From positions 868,001 to 932,000 of the forward strand of contig NZ_CP036423.1 of assembly GCF_009910365.1 (NCBI RefSeq): DNA of 64,000 nucleotides, written 5' to 3'. The first letter of the stretch is position 1, and every line of letters begins with the position of its first letter. The notes under the pieces are model-generated. The model did no database searches, was not told where the DNA came from, and worked only from the letters and a program-made list of their open reading frames with translations. This document shows, piece by piece, positions 26,491 to 35,180 of the stretch. The translations under genes were made by a program, and so were the position numbers. This stretch comes from Aequoribacter fuscus. GTDB lineage: Bacteria > Pseudomonadota > Gammaproteobacteria > Pseudomonadales > Halieaceae.

Positions 26491-28209
26491 ATGTCCAGTA
26501 CGTTCATACAGGGTGGCACCGTCGTCGATGGCACCGGCGCACCGGCCTATACCGCTAATGTCCGAATTGAAGATGGTGTTATCGCTGCAATCGGTGTCGA
26601 CGTCTCGGCGCAAGCTGGTGATGAGGTGATCGACGCCGCCGGCTGTTACGTGGCACCTGGGTTCATTGAAACGCACACGCACTTTGACGCGAACATGTGG
26701 TGGCAACCTGATCTGGATCCATTGCCCGGTTATGGTGTCACCACGACGATATTGGGTAATTGTGGATTCACCGCTGCGCCCGTTTCAGACGATGAGGCAG
26801 TTCGCCTTGAAATGGTCAATATTTTCTCGTTCTTTGAAGATATTCCGGTGGCGCCATTCCTAGATCACCTGCCTTGGGATTGGCGCACCTGGCCCGAATA
26901 CAAAGAGTCGATGACCTCCAAAGTGAAAGTTCCTGCAAACTACGCGGCGTTCGTTGGACACCTTGCTATTCGTCTCGTTGTGATGGGGCTGGAGGCCTGG
27001 GAGCGGGCCGCAACACCGGAAGAAATTCAAAAAATGTGCGCGATGCTCGATGAAGCGTTGGCAGCTGGCGCTTTGGGTATGTCGTCCAATTTATTGGATC
27101 ATGACGGCCAAGACAGGCCGGTGCCCACCATGCTGGCAACCGATGAAGAGTGGGAGGCCTTGTTTGATGTATTAGCCAAATACCCTGGTGCGACGCTGCA
27201 GGTGATCGTCGACACCTTTATGCGTAAAACAGCGGCAGAATCGGTCGAGCGTATTGACCGCTTAATCGGCGACAGGCGGATCCGTGCGCAAGTCGCAGGC
27301 ATGGCCCCGACTCTGACGTTCCAGAAAGATATCGAAGAGAAGGTAGGGCCATTGCGTCGTCGTCTGGCCGCTGAAAAGCGTGATATTCGCGCGGGTTTTG
27401 CTCACGTGCCGCCCACCAGTGTCATTAGCATCAAAAAATCGCTGATCTTTGCGCAGTCTAATGATTATGTCTGGCATGAGGTGGTATTGGCCGAAACCGA
27501 AGAGGAAAAGTTGCGCATTCTTCAAGATGAAGATTGGCGTGCTCGCGCTCGTGTTTCTTGGGATGAAAAGGTTTGGAGGCACTCGCCATTTGCTAACCCG
27601 CAGAGCTTGCTGTTAATTAACTCTGAAAATGGCGTGGGTCCGGTCGACATTTCATTAGAGCAGTACGCCAATGATCGCGGTTTACATCCGTCTGATGCGA
27701 TGGCTGATTGGCTCATATTGAATTCGGTGCACTCAACCGTCCACATGGCGCCATTCCCTCAAGACGAGGAGATGGTGGTGGAACTGATTAAAGACCCTTG
27801 GTCGGTTCCCAACATTAGCGATGCCGGTGCCCATGGGCAAATGCTGTGTGGTGGCGGCGAGAATATTCGGTTGCTGACGTACTACTGCCGCGAGAAAGGC
27901 TGGATTACCGTCGAGGAAGCCGTTCATGCACAAACGGGTAAGTTAGCGGACTTCTTCGGCTTACACGATCTGGGTAAGCTTCAGGTCGGCAAGCGTGCCG
28001 ACATTACGGTGTTTAACATGGATGAAATCGAGCGTCGGCCCATGAAAAAGGCCTTTGATGTACCCGACGAAAACGGCGGTACAACGTGGCGTTTTACGCG
28101 CGATCCTGCGCCCGTGCGTGTGACTATGGTTAACGGTGAGGTGACCTTTGCCGGCGGTGTGGCAACAGGGGCCGCGCCGGGGCAAATGTTGGCACCCTCT
28201 GCCGCGTAA
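26491..28209 (+). CDS. N-acyl-D-amino-acid deacylase family amidohydrolase
   Basis: A 572-residue amidohydrolase (D-aminoacylase/dihydroorotase-like). Metal-site HxHxD is at His62-His64-Asp66 ('ETHTHFDANMWW'), followed by 'TTTILGNCGFTAAPV', the D-aminoacylase signature that includes the Cys metal ligand, and C-terminal 'DAGAHGQMLCGG' and 'GKRADITVFNMDEI'. It would hydrolyse an N-acyl or other amide bond; the true substrate is unclear because close relatives in marine bacteria are often misannotated. AGAGGGAAG precedes the start. It is the first gene of a two-gene operon. Confidence 0.88.
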   Translation: MSSTFIQGGTVVDGTGAPAYTANVRIEDGVIAAIGVDVSAQAGDEVIDAAGCYVAPGFIETHTHFDANMWWQPDLDPLPGYGVTTTILGNCGFTAAPVSDDEAVRLEMVNIFSFFEDIPVAPFLDHLPWDWRTWPEYKESMTSKVKVPANYAAFVGHLAIRLVVMGLEAWERAATPEEIQKMCAMLDEALAAGALGMSSNLLDHDGQDRPVPTMLATDEEWEALFDVLAKYPGATLQVIVDTFMRKTAAESVERIDRLIGDRRIRAQVAGMAPTLTFQKDIEEKVGPLRRRLAAEKRDIRAGFAHVPPTSVISIKKSLIFAQSNDYVWHEVVLAETEEEKLRILQDEDWRARARVSWDEKVWRHSPFANPQSLLLINSENGVGPVDISLEQYANDRGLHPSDAMADWLILNSVHSTVHMAPFPQDEEMVVELIKDPWSVPNISDAGAHGQMLCGGGENIRLLTYYCREKGWITVEEAVHAQTGKLADFFGLHDLGKLQVGKRADITVFNMDEIERRPMKKAFDVPDENGGTTWRFTRDPAPVRVTMVNGEVTFAGGVATGAAPGQMLAPSAA

Positions 28210-28222
28210 CAGGAGAGCAACA

Positions 28223-29110
28223 ATGACCAATAAAGAAACGCCTTATTTGATGAAGGGCGCCAAACCGCCGACATCCAACAGCTCAATATTGTTGAGTTCC
28301 TCGCGCTACATGAATGACCCACGATTGCGGGAGGCCATCGCGCTCAGGATGCTGGGTAAAAACGGGCGCGATTTGCCCTCGACCTATACCTTGCCGGCTC
28401 TGTTCCAAGCCCTGTCTGAAAACGAGGATTACGAAGAGCTTTTCACCCTATTTGCACAGGAACGTGCGCAGAATAAAGCCTTTGATGCGTGGATGTCAGA
28501 AGGCTTTTTATCCACCATGTCGCGAGATGATTTTCGAGACTTTGCACCGGGTACGGTAGGGCGAATTTATTATGAGTATCTACACGACCGTGATTTTGAG
28601 CCCAATATTGTTGCTTTCAAACAACCCGAAAATGAGATGGAGTATTGGGTAATTCGCGCCTCTCAGGTCCACGATGTGTTTGAGCATATCCTAGCCGGCG
28701 CGCCTTTTGATGTCATAAACGAGATGGTGCCGACCTCAATGAAATTGACCAACGCCCACAAGCATTTAAGCTCGGGGTTGGCGGGCAAGCTCACCATAAT
28801 CAACTCAATTTTGACCACCGGCCAAATTAACCGCGCCACCTTGCATTATCCCGCGTGCGTACCGGCTTTGCTGGAGCGTCTTGAGCGCGGGCTGATGATA
28901 GGTCGCTCTTCTGACGCCTACTTCATGATGAAGTACGAGGATATCCTGCACTTAAGTGTTGACGAGGCCCGAAAAGTGATTGGCATGAACAATACGCTGG
29001 AAGTCGATTACGGCGAATTATCCGATATCCTCACCGAAGGAGCGTATGGTGACGATATCGCGGCAATGGAAAAGCGCAGAGCCGAGCGCTTAGCGGCTGA
29101 GGCGGCTTAG
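28223..29110 (+). CDS. Coq4-like protein (ubiquinone biosynthesis-related fold)
   Basis: A 295-residue cytosolic protein. Residues 106-170 have 'PGTVGRIYYEYLHDRDF', then 'ASQVHDVFEHILAG' with His150-Asp151 and His155 and a Glu at 167, resembling the HDxxH...E metal motif of Coq4, a protein that binds quinone intermediates. The rest is not recognised. It begins 13 bases after the deacylase gene with AGGAGA as ribosome site, so the two are co-transcribed. A Coq4-like protein paired with an amidohydrolase suggests action on a hydrophobic or quinone-like substrate rather than bulk ubiquinone synthesis (inference). Confidence 0.6.
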   Translation: MTNKETPYLMKGAKPPTSNSSILLSSSRYMNDPRLREAIALRMLGKNGRDLPSTYTLPALFQALSENEDYEELFTLFAQERAQNKAFDAWMSEGFLSTMSRDDFRDFAPGTVGRIYYEYLHDRDFEPNIVAFKQPENEMEYWVIRASQVHDVFEHILAGAPFDVINEMVPTSMKLTNAHKHLSSGLAGKLTIINSILTTGQINRATLHYPACVPALLERLERGLMIGRSSDAYFMMKYEDILHLSVDEARKVIGMNNTLEVDYGELSDILTEGAYGDDIAAMEKRRAERLAAEAA

Positions 29111-29116
29111 TAACAT

Positions 29117-29137
29117 GGCCCCGCCGCAAACGGGGCC
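29117..29137. terminator. Hairpin between convergent genes
   Basis: Stem GGCCCCG / CGGGGCC with a seven-base loop lies between the Coq4-like and AbgT stop codons. There is no run of T on either side, so termination strength is uncertain. Confidence 0.45.
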
Positions 29138-29145
29138 AGTCAGCA

Positions 29146-30669
29146 TTAGTACTCGTAGCTCGCCTGCAAACCGAGCGGAACTTCAAGCCCCCACATCAAT
29201 AACAAGAAGGCTGTCCATGCCACAAGGAAGGCCAAGGTGTAGGGCAGCATCATCGCAACCAAGGTGCCTATTCCTGTCGATTTAACGTACTTCTGACAGT
29301 AAACAACGACGAGAGGGAAGTAGGGCATCAGTGGGGTAATGATGTTGGAGGTCGAGTCACCGACTCGGTAGGCGGCCTGAGTCAGGTCTGGTGAAATGCC
29401 CAACTGCATTAGCATGGGTACAAAGATGGGGGCTAATAGTGCCCACTTCGCCGACGCTGATCCCACAAATAAGTTAAGAAGCGCAGTCAACAAGACAATG
29501 CCAATGACCGTGACCGATCCGGGTAGTCCCGATGCTTTGAGTAATTCCGCACCCTCTAGCGCTAACAAGATCCCCAAGTTAGACGCCGAAAAGCTATAAA
29601 TGAATTGGGCGATAAAGAACATGATGACTAGGTAGTAGCCCATATCTTGCATCGACTTTGTCATGCCTTCGATGACATCTTTCGAGCTTTTGACGGTGCC
29701 GGCTACTACGCCGTAAACCACAGCGGGCAGTAAGAACAGGACAAAGATGAGTGGAACAATGGAGCCCATCAATGGCGCACCAAATTCCGTTAGCGTACCG
29801 CCTGCTCCTCGCCAAGCGGATGTCTCGGGAATCGCGCTGGCAGCCAACGCCGCCGCAGCTCCCCCCATGCTGAGTAGCGCGTAACGCAGTGCTTTTTGCT
29901 CTTGCGCATTCAAGTTCTCGCTGACATCTGATGTCGTCGGGTTCGCGTCCAGAGCGGTGCCCTGCAGTCGGGGTTCTACAATCCGATCGGTAATAAACCA
30001 ACCTAGCAGGATAATGAGGATCGAAGAGAGCGAGGTGAAGTAGTAGTTGTTGAGAGGATTGAGCACGATGTCTGGATTGAGAATTTGCGCGCCTGTTTGG
30101 GTAATGCCCTGCAGCATGGGGTCAATGGCAGAGGGGATAAAGTTAGCAGAAAAGCCACCCGATACACCGGCAAAAGCCGCGGCAATACCCGCCAATGGGT
30201 GACGACCTGCGGCATAAAAAATGACGCCACCCAAGGGAATAACGAGTACATACCCTGCATCGGCTGCGGTATGGCTGACAATCCCTACCAGAATAATCAT
30301 GGGTGTTAACAGCCAGCGCGCGGTAACACTAAGCAACGCTTTTAAACCCGTATTGATAAAGCCAGTATGTTCAGCAACGCCAATTCCAAGCATAGCAACC
30401 AGTACCACGCCGATGGGGTGAAAGTGCGCAAAATTTTTGACCAGCTGCGTCATGAAGGTGGCAAGTGCATCCGCTGATAATTGGTTGTGGACGACGACCG
30501 AGGTGCCCGTTCGCGGATCGATCAAATCGTAGTCGAACAAAGAGAAGATGGCTGACAAAGCCCATACCACGAAGAGTAAACCGACAAATAACATGGCTGG
30601 GTCGGGTAGCGCGTTGCCCCAGCGCTCGATGGTGGACAAGGCGCGTTGTCCCAACGTTTTTTGCGTCAT
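29146..30669 (-). CDS. AbgT family transporter
   Basis: A 507-residue inner-membrane protein with about 11-13 hydrophobic segments and AbgT-family features: 'SHTAADAGYVLVIPLGGVIFYAAGRHPLAGIAAAFAGVSGGFSANF' repeated region and 'FVGSASAKWALLAPIFVPMLM', 'YRVGDSTSNIITPLMPYFPLVV'. AbgT members take up p-aminobenzoyl-glutamate or export sulfonamides; substrate here is unknown. AAGGAA lies before the start. It is convergent with the deacylase operon, so any link (for example import of an N-acyl substrate) is only suggestive. Confidence 0.92.
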   Translation of the reverse strand: MTQKTLGQRALSTIERWGNALPDPAMLFVGLLFVVWALSAIFSLFDYDLIDPRTGTSVVVHNQLSADALATFMTQLVKNFAHFHPIGVVLVAMLGIGVAEHTGFINTGLKALLSVTARWLLTPMIILVGIVSHTAADAGYVLVIPLGGVIFYAAGRHPLAGIAAAFAGVSGGFSANFIPSAIDPMLQGITQTGAQILNPDIVLNPLNNYYFTSLSSILIILLGWFITDRIVEPRLQGTALDANPTTSDVSENLNAQEQKALRYALLSMGGAAAALAASAIPETSAWRGAGGTLTEFGAPLMGSIVPLIFVLFLLPAVVYGVVAGTVKSSKDVIEGMTKSMQDMGYYLVIMFFIAQFIYSFSASNLGILLALEGAELLKASGLPGSVTVIGIVLLTALLNLFVGSASAKWALLAPIFVPMLMQLGISPDLTQAAYRVGDSTSNIITPLMPYFPLVVVYCQKYVKSTGIGTLVAMMLPYTLAFLVAWTAFLLLMWGLEVPLGLQASYEY

Positions 30670-30846
30670 AGCCGTTTCCTTAACGTTTTAATGTTGAAAT
30701 TGGACGTTATCTAGGCACTAAGGTCAAGGTGAAAAGACACCAGTGCAAGTGCTACTGTGTGCGTGGCTTCGGCATAGTCCATCCAAATCTTGCGGCTCGG
30801 TCGCGTATCCGTTGAAATGGGGTTAACAGATAAGAGAAGACCGCAT

Positions 30847-31419
30847 ATGTCCGACCGCCCTTTTTGCCGACGCTGTGGAACCCTGCTCACTGAGCGCGTG
30901 CCTGCGGGGGATCACAAGCCCCGTTGGTGCTGTGACGCCTGTAGCTTCATTGATTACGACAACCCAAAGATTATCGTAGCCTGCATTGCAACAGTGGGTG
31001 ATCGAGTCTTGTGGATTAAGCGGGGAACCCCACCCAAGCAGGGTTGTTGGGCGCAACCCTCGGGTTTTATGGAAAATGGAGAAACCCCCGAGCAGGCCGC
31101 CGCCCGTGAGCTATTTGAAGAGACGGGCGCGGTGATCGACCCAGCCAAGCTAAACTTATTTCTGGTGGGTTCTTTACCGGCCATCAGCGAAGTGTATCTC
31201 GTGTATTACGGTGAGCTCGACGATTTTCAGGTCGCGACGACGGATGAGGCGCTGGAGATTCGTTTGTGTGATGAATCCGAGGCACCATGGGATCAATACG
31301 CCTATCCCGAGGTCATAGAAGCGACACGTCAGTTTTATCGCGATCATGCTAAGCGCTCATACGGCGTCTACCGCGGACGTTATGTGGATGGTGTGAATAC
31401 CATCGAGCGGGTTAACTGA
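30847..31419 (+). CDS. NUDIX hydrolase with N-terminal zinc ribbon
   Basis: A 190-residue protein. N-terminal zinc ribbon (Cys7, Cys10, Cys29, Cys32; 'FCRRCG', 'CCDACSFIDYDNPK') is followed by a NUDIX domain whose box 'GFMENGETPEQAAARELFEETGA' spans 73-95 with all consensus Gly/Glu/Arg residues. The ribbon resembles NudC-type NADH pyrophosphatases, though the protein is shorter. A frame runs back to 30790; the Met at 30847 begins just before the ribbon and is chosen. Its stop overlaps the convergent sortase-system histidine kinase by eight bases. Confidence 0.88.
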   Translation: MSDRPFCRRCGTLLTERVPAGDHKPRWCCDACSFIDYDNPKIIVACIATVGDRVLWIKRGTPPKQGCWAQPSGFMENGETPEQAAARELFEETGAVIDPAKLNLFLVGSLPAISEVYLVYYGELDDFQVATTDEALEIRLCDESEAPWDQYAYPEVIEATRQFYRDHAKRSYGVYRGRYVDGVNTIERVN

Positions 31420-33571
31420 GCGGGATTAGGACGCGCACGACAACCCCTTTGGTGTCGTCTCTGTTGGCAATTTCAATGCGCCCCTTGTGGAACTCGGCGA
31501 TCAAGCGAGCGATGTAGAGTCCCAGTCCAAGGTGAGGCTGCTGATTAGCCCCCGGATTTGTGCGCACCGAAACCATGGAATCGAAGAGCCGGCCTTGCAT
31601 GTTGTCTGGGAGCTCGGGTCCCTGATTTTTTACCTCAATATGAGCGGTTTGATTGCGGACTTCGAGGGTCACGCTTATGGGCGTTCCTTCTGGCGCAAAT
31701 TCCATGGCGTTGTTAATCAGTTTGTCCAAGAGTTGGGCGAGGAGGTCTGGGGCACCATGCAGTTGGACTTTGGCTTGAGCGCAGACTAGATGGATCTCTC
31801 GCCCGGGGTAGGCTAAGCGGTACCCTTGTATACAACCCTCGAGTAGCGCTACAAGGTTAAAATCTTGGTTCTCGGTTTGCTGTAAGCTTTCCTCTAACCG
31901 TGACGCCTCACTCATGTTGGTGAGTATGGACGACAAGCGGTCCAGACCTTCACGCGCCCGCTGTAAATAAACGGAATCCCCAATGCCCTCTTGCTCCATA
32001 TCGAGGGTTTCGAGTGATGATTTTACGACGGCCACAGGCGTTCTCAGCTCATGCGACAGGCGCGACGACATGTTCTCCAAGTAGTGGTGGTATTGGGTCA
32101 GGCGATGAAGCATGCCGGCGTAGCTTCTGGATAAATCGCCAATTTCGTCATGAGCGGTCGAGGCCTCGATTGGTGCCTGAATTCTACCTCGCGTATCGAT
32201 GGCCAGCTCTGCCTGATCGCGCAGTGTTCGAATTCGGGCTGAAATGCGTGACGCGAACAAGAAAATGCCAACGGTACTAATCAGCATTACCCCAAGCATC
32301 ATGGTAAAAAGCTTTTCTAGGGCGCGGTTGCGCAAGGTACGAATACCGTTCGTGGTTTCTTCGGCGATTACGGCCCCCATAACCTGTTGGTTAATGTAAA
32401 TAGGGTAGGCCGCTGCCAGAATTACGGCCTTATTATCAGCCGTCAGACGCCAGCTAGAACCTGCTCGTCCGGCTAGCGCTTCTTCGATATGCAATCCTTC
32501 TAGATTACCGGCGTCATAGAGCTCATCGATAAAATCTTTTGGTGGTTTGGTTAAAAATTGGTAGTACAAGGGATGCAGAAATGTCTGCTCGAAGCGTCGC
32601 CATGCACTGTCCTCAGTGACGTCGTCATTCCCTGTGTTCCAGGCCCCATCGGTTGTTTTAATGTCGCCAGCTTTTGCGAGCACCCGCTGATGTTGGTCGA
32701 CCACCCAAATTCTTGAGGCACTGTGTCCTAGACCTTTAATAATCTGTTCAATTTCAGGTGAGGGCACGAGCACGGTGCCGAGCTTATCCTCGTTCCAGAT
32801 ATCCGATGTGCTAATGGTAACCGCTGGCTCTTTCCTTTGCCGGTCAAAATCGGTAATCGCAAAACTGAGTTTGCTGCTGAGCATCTTCAAAGGAATACGA
32901 AGCTCGACGTTGTAGCCTTGCGGAGTTTCGGCCAGCGCGCCTTGAATTCGAGGTTCCGGTTTTAACGGCGTGGTGCTGGAGTTGTCATCTGTTGCGATTT
33001 CGTAGGGCGTAAGCCAGCCTGCCTGGTAGGGGCTGATGAGGTAGCGCCTGAAATCGCCCGCTGGCGTCGTGAAAGCAATTTGAAGGTGGTCGTTGCGATC
33101 CACCTTCAAGCTATTCTGCGGTCGGTAGGTGATAGATTCATCGCTCACCTCAAAATAGGCGTAAAGATGCTCCCTGTATTTGCCCACCATGTGCCTGAAG
33201 GTGAGCGTGCCGGGGTGGTAGGTATCGCTTTGCAGCAAAATGTTATTGGCACCATAATCCAACGCGTGCTGTTTCAACCGCCAGTCGCGCAAATCGCCAT
33301 CCAAGCGAATGGGGTCGACAATGGGGTAGGCATACAGATCTCGACCTCGCTCGAGACTACGGTAACTCGCCTGCAAGTCGAACAGCTTTGGTCGTTCGTG
33401 CAGCGCTGTGGCCACCGCTCTTACGGTGCCTTGCAGTGTTTTTTCTTGCCCGGCGCGCAGGTATTTTTCCATCTCCCAAATGTACTCGTAACCGATCCAC
33501 GGAATGGTAAATAAGAACCCAGAGATCAACAGCAGCTTAGTGCGTAGGCCCGGTCGAAATAAACGATTCAC
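31412..33571 (-). CDS. pdsS: Proteobacterial dedicated sortase system histidine kinase
   Basis: A 719-residue membrane sensor kinase with GTG start. TM1 (about 12-30) and TM2 (420-440) enclose a ~390-residue periplasmic sensor; residues ~85-270 ('DPIRLDGDLRDW', 'HLYAYFEVSDE', 'DHLQIAF') look like a CBM9-type carbohydrate-binding fold. Then HAMP, HisKA with phospho-acceptor His507 in 'SRLSHELRTP', and an HATPase with 'LGLGLYIARLI'. It is downstream of the response regulator by five bases and divergent from pdsO, the target and sortase genes, matching the known gene order of this system. It presumably controls those genes in response to an envelope or glycan signal. Confidence 0.9.
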   Translation of the reverse strand: MNRLFRPGLRTKLLLISGFLFTIPWIGYEYIWEMEKYLRAGQEKTLQGTVRAVATALHERPKLFDLQASYRSLERGRDLYAYPIVDPIRLDGDLRDWRLKQHALDYGANNILLQSDTYHPGTLTFRHMVGKYREHLYAYFEVSDESITYRPQNSLKVDRNDHLQIAFTTPAGDFRRYLISPYQAGWLTPYEIATDDNSSTTPLKPEPRIQGALAETPQGYNVELRIPLKMLSSKLSFAITDFDRQRKEPAVTISTSDIWNEDKLGTVLVPSPEIEQIIKGLGHSASRIWVVDQHQRVLAKAGDIKTTDGAWNTGNDDVTEDSAWRRFEQTFLHPLYYQFLTKPPKDFIDELYDAGNLEGLHIEEALAGRAGSSWRLTADNKAVILAAAYPIYINQQVMGAVIAEETTNGIRTLRNRALEKLFTMMLGVMLISTVGIFLFASRISARIRTLRDQAELAIDTRGRIQAPIEASTAHDEIGDLSRSYAGMLHRLTQYHHYLENMSSRLSHELRTPVAVVKSSLETLDMEQEGIGDSVYLQRAREGLDRLSSILTNMSEASRLEESLQQTENQDFNLVALLEGCIQGYRLAYPGREIHLVCAQAKVQLHGAPDLLAQLLDKLINNAMEFAPEGTPISVTLEVRNQTAHIEVKNQGPELPDNMQGRLFDSMVSVRTNPGANQQPHLGLGLYIARLIAEFHKGRIEIANRDDTKGVVVRVLIPLS

Positions 33572-33576
33572 TGGCT

Positions 33577-34275
33577 TTACACCTGATCCTGCGTCCAGCG
33601 ATAGCCCATGCCATAGACGGTATCGATAGCGTCGAAGGTTGAATCAAGTTGCTGAAACTTTTTGCGGATACGCTTAATGTGCGAGGTGATGGTGCTGTCA
33701 TCGACCACGACTTGGGCATCGCGCATGAGCTGCTGGCGATTTTTTACGTGGCCTGCATGGCGCGCTAAGGCGTAAACCATCCAGAGTTCAGTTACGGTAA
33801 GGTCTACCGTTTGATCTTTCCAGCGTACCTGCATGCGCGCCATATCAAGCTCCAGACTGCCACAAACATGTTTTTGACTAGCGTCTGAGGGTTGCTTAAT
33901 GGCCTCTAGACGGCGGAACAGCGCCGCAATACGCGCGGTCATGTGGGGAATGCTAATGTCTTTTGTCAGGTAGTCATCCGCGCCCATCCGCAACCCTGAC
34001 ACTGTGTCTAAGTCAGAGTCTCGTGCGGTTAAAAAGATTATGGGTAAAGTCGACGATAGGCGTCTCAGACTTTGGCAGAGCGCGAAACCACCATCGATTT
34101 CATCTTCTAAGCCAATATCGATGATAGCGAGGTCAGGTAGGGCTCGCTCAAAACCCAGCATAGCGTCAGGTCGATTTTTGTAGGTCGCTACTTGGTACCC
34201 TTGGCGGCGTAACACCGCAGCGTAATTCTCGCGGATCGCTGGTTCATCTTCGACGATGGCGATAGAGCGGCTCAT
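33577..34275 (-). CDS. pdsR: Proteobacterial dedicated sortase system response regulator
   Basis: A 232-residue OmpR/PhoB-type regulator: receiver domain with acidic pair 'VEDE' and phospho-acceptor Asp53 ('AIIDIGL'), 'FLTARDSD' and Lys in 'LTKD', then a winged-helix output domain ('WMVYALARHAGHVKNRQQLM', 'ITSHIKRIRKKF'). It heads the pdsR-pdsS unit and diverges from pdsO across 194 bases, so it likely activates the sortase genes. Confidence 0.92.
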   Translation of the reverse strand: MSRSIAIVEDEPAIRENYAAVLRRQGYQVATYKNRPDAMLGFERALPDLAIIDIGLEDEIDGGFALCQSLRRLSSTLPIIFLTARDSDLDTVSGLRMGADDYLTKDISIPHMTARIAALFRRLEAIKQPSDASQKHVCGSLELDMARMQVRWKDQTVDLTVTELWMVYALARHAGHVKNRQQLMRDAQVVVDDSTITSHIKRIRKKFQQLDSTFDAIDTVYGMGYRWTQDQV

Positions 34276-34469
34276 GAAAACTTCCTATGCAACATGTGTT
34301 GTGTCACGGCGACTATACAACATCCAAAGCAGGTTTCGGCCCTGGATCAGTAAAAGCCATAATTTCGCCACAATTGATCGTCAGATTGCCTTTTTTGATG
34401 CCAAATTTTGCCGCTTTAGTGCGCTTTACTGTGCACATCTGAAAGTAAAACGCCACTGGGAGGCACACA

Positions 34470-35156
34470 ATGAAAAAGCAAATAGTCATGGGTTTAATCG
34501 TAGCATCAATGGCATCTGCGGGAGCGGATGCTGCAGAGAAGAAACTGAATTCACCAGAGAATATCGGTTTTGGTAGCGGTTTGGTGGCGGGCGCAGCGAT
34601 AGGCGGCCCGGTTGGCGGCATGATTGGTGCCTTGGGCGGTATTTTATTGGGTAACTCCATCACCACGGAAAAAACGATTGCTGAATTGCAGGCTTCGTTG
34701 GCTGATAACGAGAGCGCTTTAGCGGCCGAGCGAGCTTCCCGAATTGCGCTGGAGAAACGAAATGCTCAATTGGCCGCCAGCATGGAAAGAAGCCGCCTAG
34801 AGCTTGCCATGAATGTGCAGTTTCGCACTGGATCTAGCGAGCTGGAACCCCTGTATCAGCAGTCGCTCGAGAACATGGTCGAGCTGTTGAAAAAGGACTC
34901 CAGTTTGCAAGTGACATTATCGGGCTACGCCGATCGTCGCGGTGATGAAGCCTTCAACGAGCAGCTATCAGCTCAGCGAGTCGCAGCAGTGCAGCAGGTC
35001 TTCCGCAACGGCGGTATTCATTTAAATCGAATCAAGACCCGGGAGTTCGGAGAGCGGAGCCCGGTTGATCCAACGGTATCGATGGATGGTCACGCCTTTG
35101 ATCGACGCGTGGCGATTGAGGTGAGCGGGTCAACCAGCATGATTGTACACCGTTAA
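34470..35156 (+). CDS. pdsO: Sortase-associated OmpA-like protein PdsO
   Basis: A 228-residue envelope protein: signal peptide (about 1-21), glycine-zipper membrane-type segment 'GSGLVAGAAIGGPVGGMIGALGG' region (about 36-58), a short coiled coil (about 65-110), and a C-terminal OmpA domain ('VQFRTGSSELEP', 'LSGYADRRGDEAFNEQLSAQRV') that binds peptidoglycan. This combination beside a class GN sortase is the PdsO family. It should tie the sortase target or complex to the cell wall. Confidence 0.9.
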   Translation: MKKQIVMGLIVASMASAGADAAEKKLNSPENIGFGSGLVAGAAIGGPVGGMIGALGGILLGNSITTEKTIAELQASLADNESALAAERASRIALEKRNAQLAASMERSRLELAMNVQFRTGSSELEPLYQQSLENMVELLKKDSSLQVTLSGYADRRGDEAFNEQLSAQRVAAVQQVFRNGGIHLNRIKTREFGERSPVDPTVSMDGHAFDRRVAIEVSGSTSMIVHR

Positions 35157-35180
35157 TCGAAACGATAGGGGGAGATCATC

